Source: Crocinitomicaceae bacterium
GTDB lineage: Bacteria; Bacteroidota; Bacteroidia; Flavobacteriales_D; Crocinitomicaceae
Direction of reading: 5' to 3'
NCBI GenBank assembly: GCA_021325675.1
Contig: JAJTCM010000010.1
Coordinates: 43,108 to 107,107, forward strand
Length of the DNA: 64,000 nucleotides
A program made the translations under genes and the position numbers. How positions within the stretch are numbered: position 1 is the stretch's first letter; each line of letters begins with the position of its first letter. Of this stretch, positions 63,835 to 64,000 are shown piece after piece. The notes under the pieces were generated by a model. It was not told where the DNA came from and did no database searches. It saw only the letters and a list, made by a program, of their open reading frames with translations.

Positions 63835-64000
63835 TCAAAAAACAACCAGCTTCCCGGAATAAATTCCCAAAACCGATTCTGATTTTAAAATATAAATGCC
63901 TGCTTTCAGTTCCTTCAGGTTAATCTCATTTTGATATGAAGTCAAAGTGTACTTTCCTACTTCGGTTCCGTTCAGATCAAACAGGCTCACTTTCATTTCT
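63835..64000 (-). CDS. T9SS cargo protein, C-terminal sorting domain only (partial)
   Basis: An open frame enters from the right edge and stops with TGA at 63835. It reads MKVSLFDLNGTEVGKYTL, then NLKELKAGIYILKSES, ending SGKLVVF, which is a type A T9SS sorting domain. The rest lies outside. Convergent with the P460 gene, 12 bases apart. Confidence 0.8.
   Translation of the reverse strand, partial: EMKVSLFDLNGTEVGKYTLTSYQNEINLKELKAGIYILKSESVLGIYSGKLVVF

Noticed and set aside
1..64000. Phage, integrated plasmid, defence system or CRISPR array
   Set aside because: No integrase, transposase, capsid, methylase-restriction pair, toxin-antitoxin or spaced direct repeats are visible. The MazG-like gene is a house-cleaning enzyme inside a housekeeping operon.

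Overview
The window is a gene-dense stretch of a Bacteroidota chromosome, most likely Flavobacteriales (a Fluviicola/Crocinitomicaceae-like organism is my best guess; no 16S gene is present to settle it). The evidence is a DnaE polymerase with an N-terminal proofreading exonuclease, at least nine secreted proteins with type IX secretion system (T9SS) C-terminal sorting domains, promoters of the TTTG / TAnnTTTG type, few Shine-Dalgarno sequences, menaquinone synthesis (MenB), and the mutY / HU / COX24-like / rng neighbourhood. There are no tRNA or rRNA genes, CRISPR arrays, transposases or phage genes. No gene-free stretch exceeds 300 bases.

Layout. 1-8.7 kb: dnaE (cut by the left edge), a TPR protein, a secreted protein of unknown function, lpdA and small secreted or membrane proteins. 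8.7-16.4 kb: a minus-strand cluster of lamin-tail protein, TonB-dependent receptor, modular secreted endonuclease I, 5'-nucleotidase C-domain lipoprotein and Tat-exported metallophosphatase. This reads as a pathway for cutting extracellular nucleic acid, dephosphorylating the nucleotides and importing products, and is the best candidate for a coherent, little-described system here. 16.7-23.6 kb: a DPP IV-type peptidase, citrate synthase, a large T9SS cargo protein and fabI. 23.8-26.1 kb: a GbsR/MarR regulator with a DCC-family membrane protein and a TIGR01777 epimerase; the regulator and the DCC gene carry matching inverted repeats upstream. 26.3-32.3 kb: a ~2016-residue surface protein with ten tandem Cys-rich modules. 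32.4-39.4 kb: menB, serS, a CUB/P-domain gliding-type C-terminal domain protein and prmC.

39.4-46.4 kb (minus strand): a RimK cassette (retropepsin-like RimB, RimK, aspartoacylase-like hydrolase), an M61 PDZ peptidase, a transglutaminase-fold protein, an eIF1/SUI1-like factor, a GDPD lipoprotein and an outer-membrane protein. 46.5-55.1 kb: an S9 peptidase, an unknown secreted protein, an MpaB-type oxygenase, two FKBP isomerases in tandem, a methyltransferase and recX, with several short repeat elements between them. 55.2-58.6 kb: rng, a 30-residue COX24-like ribosomal protein gene, HU and mutY. 58.6-64 kb: two paralogous T9SS proteins (one with Ca-binding-like DxDxDG repeats), an rsgA-dtd-mazG-membrane protein operon, a cytochrome P460-like lipoprotein, and the C-terminal end of one more T9SS cargo gene cut by the right edge.
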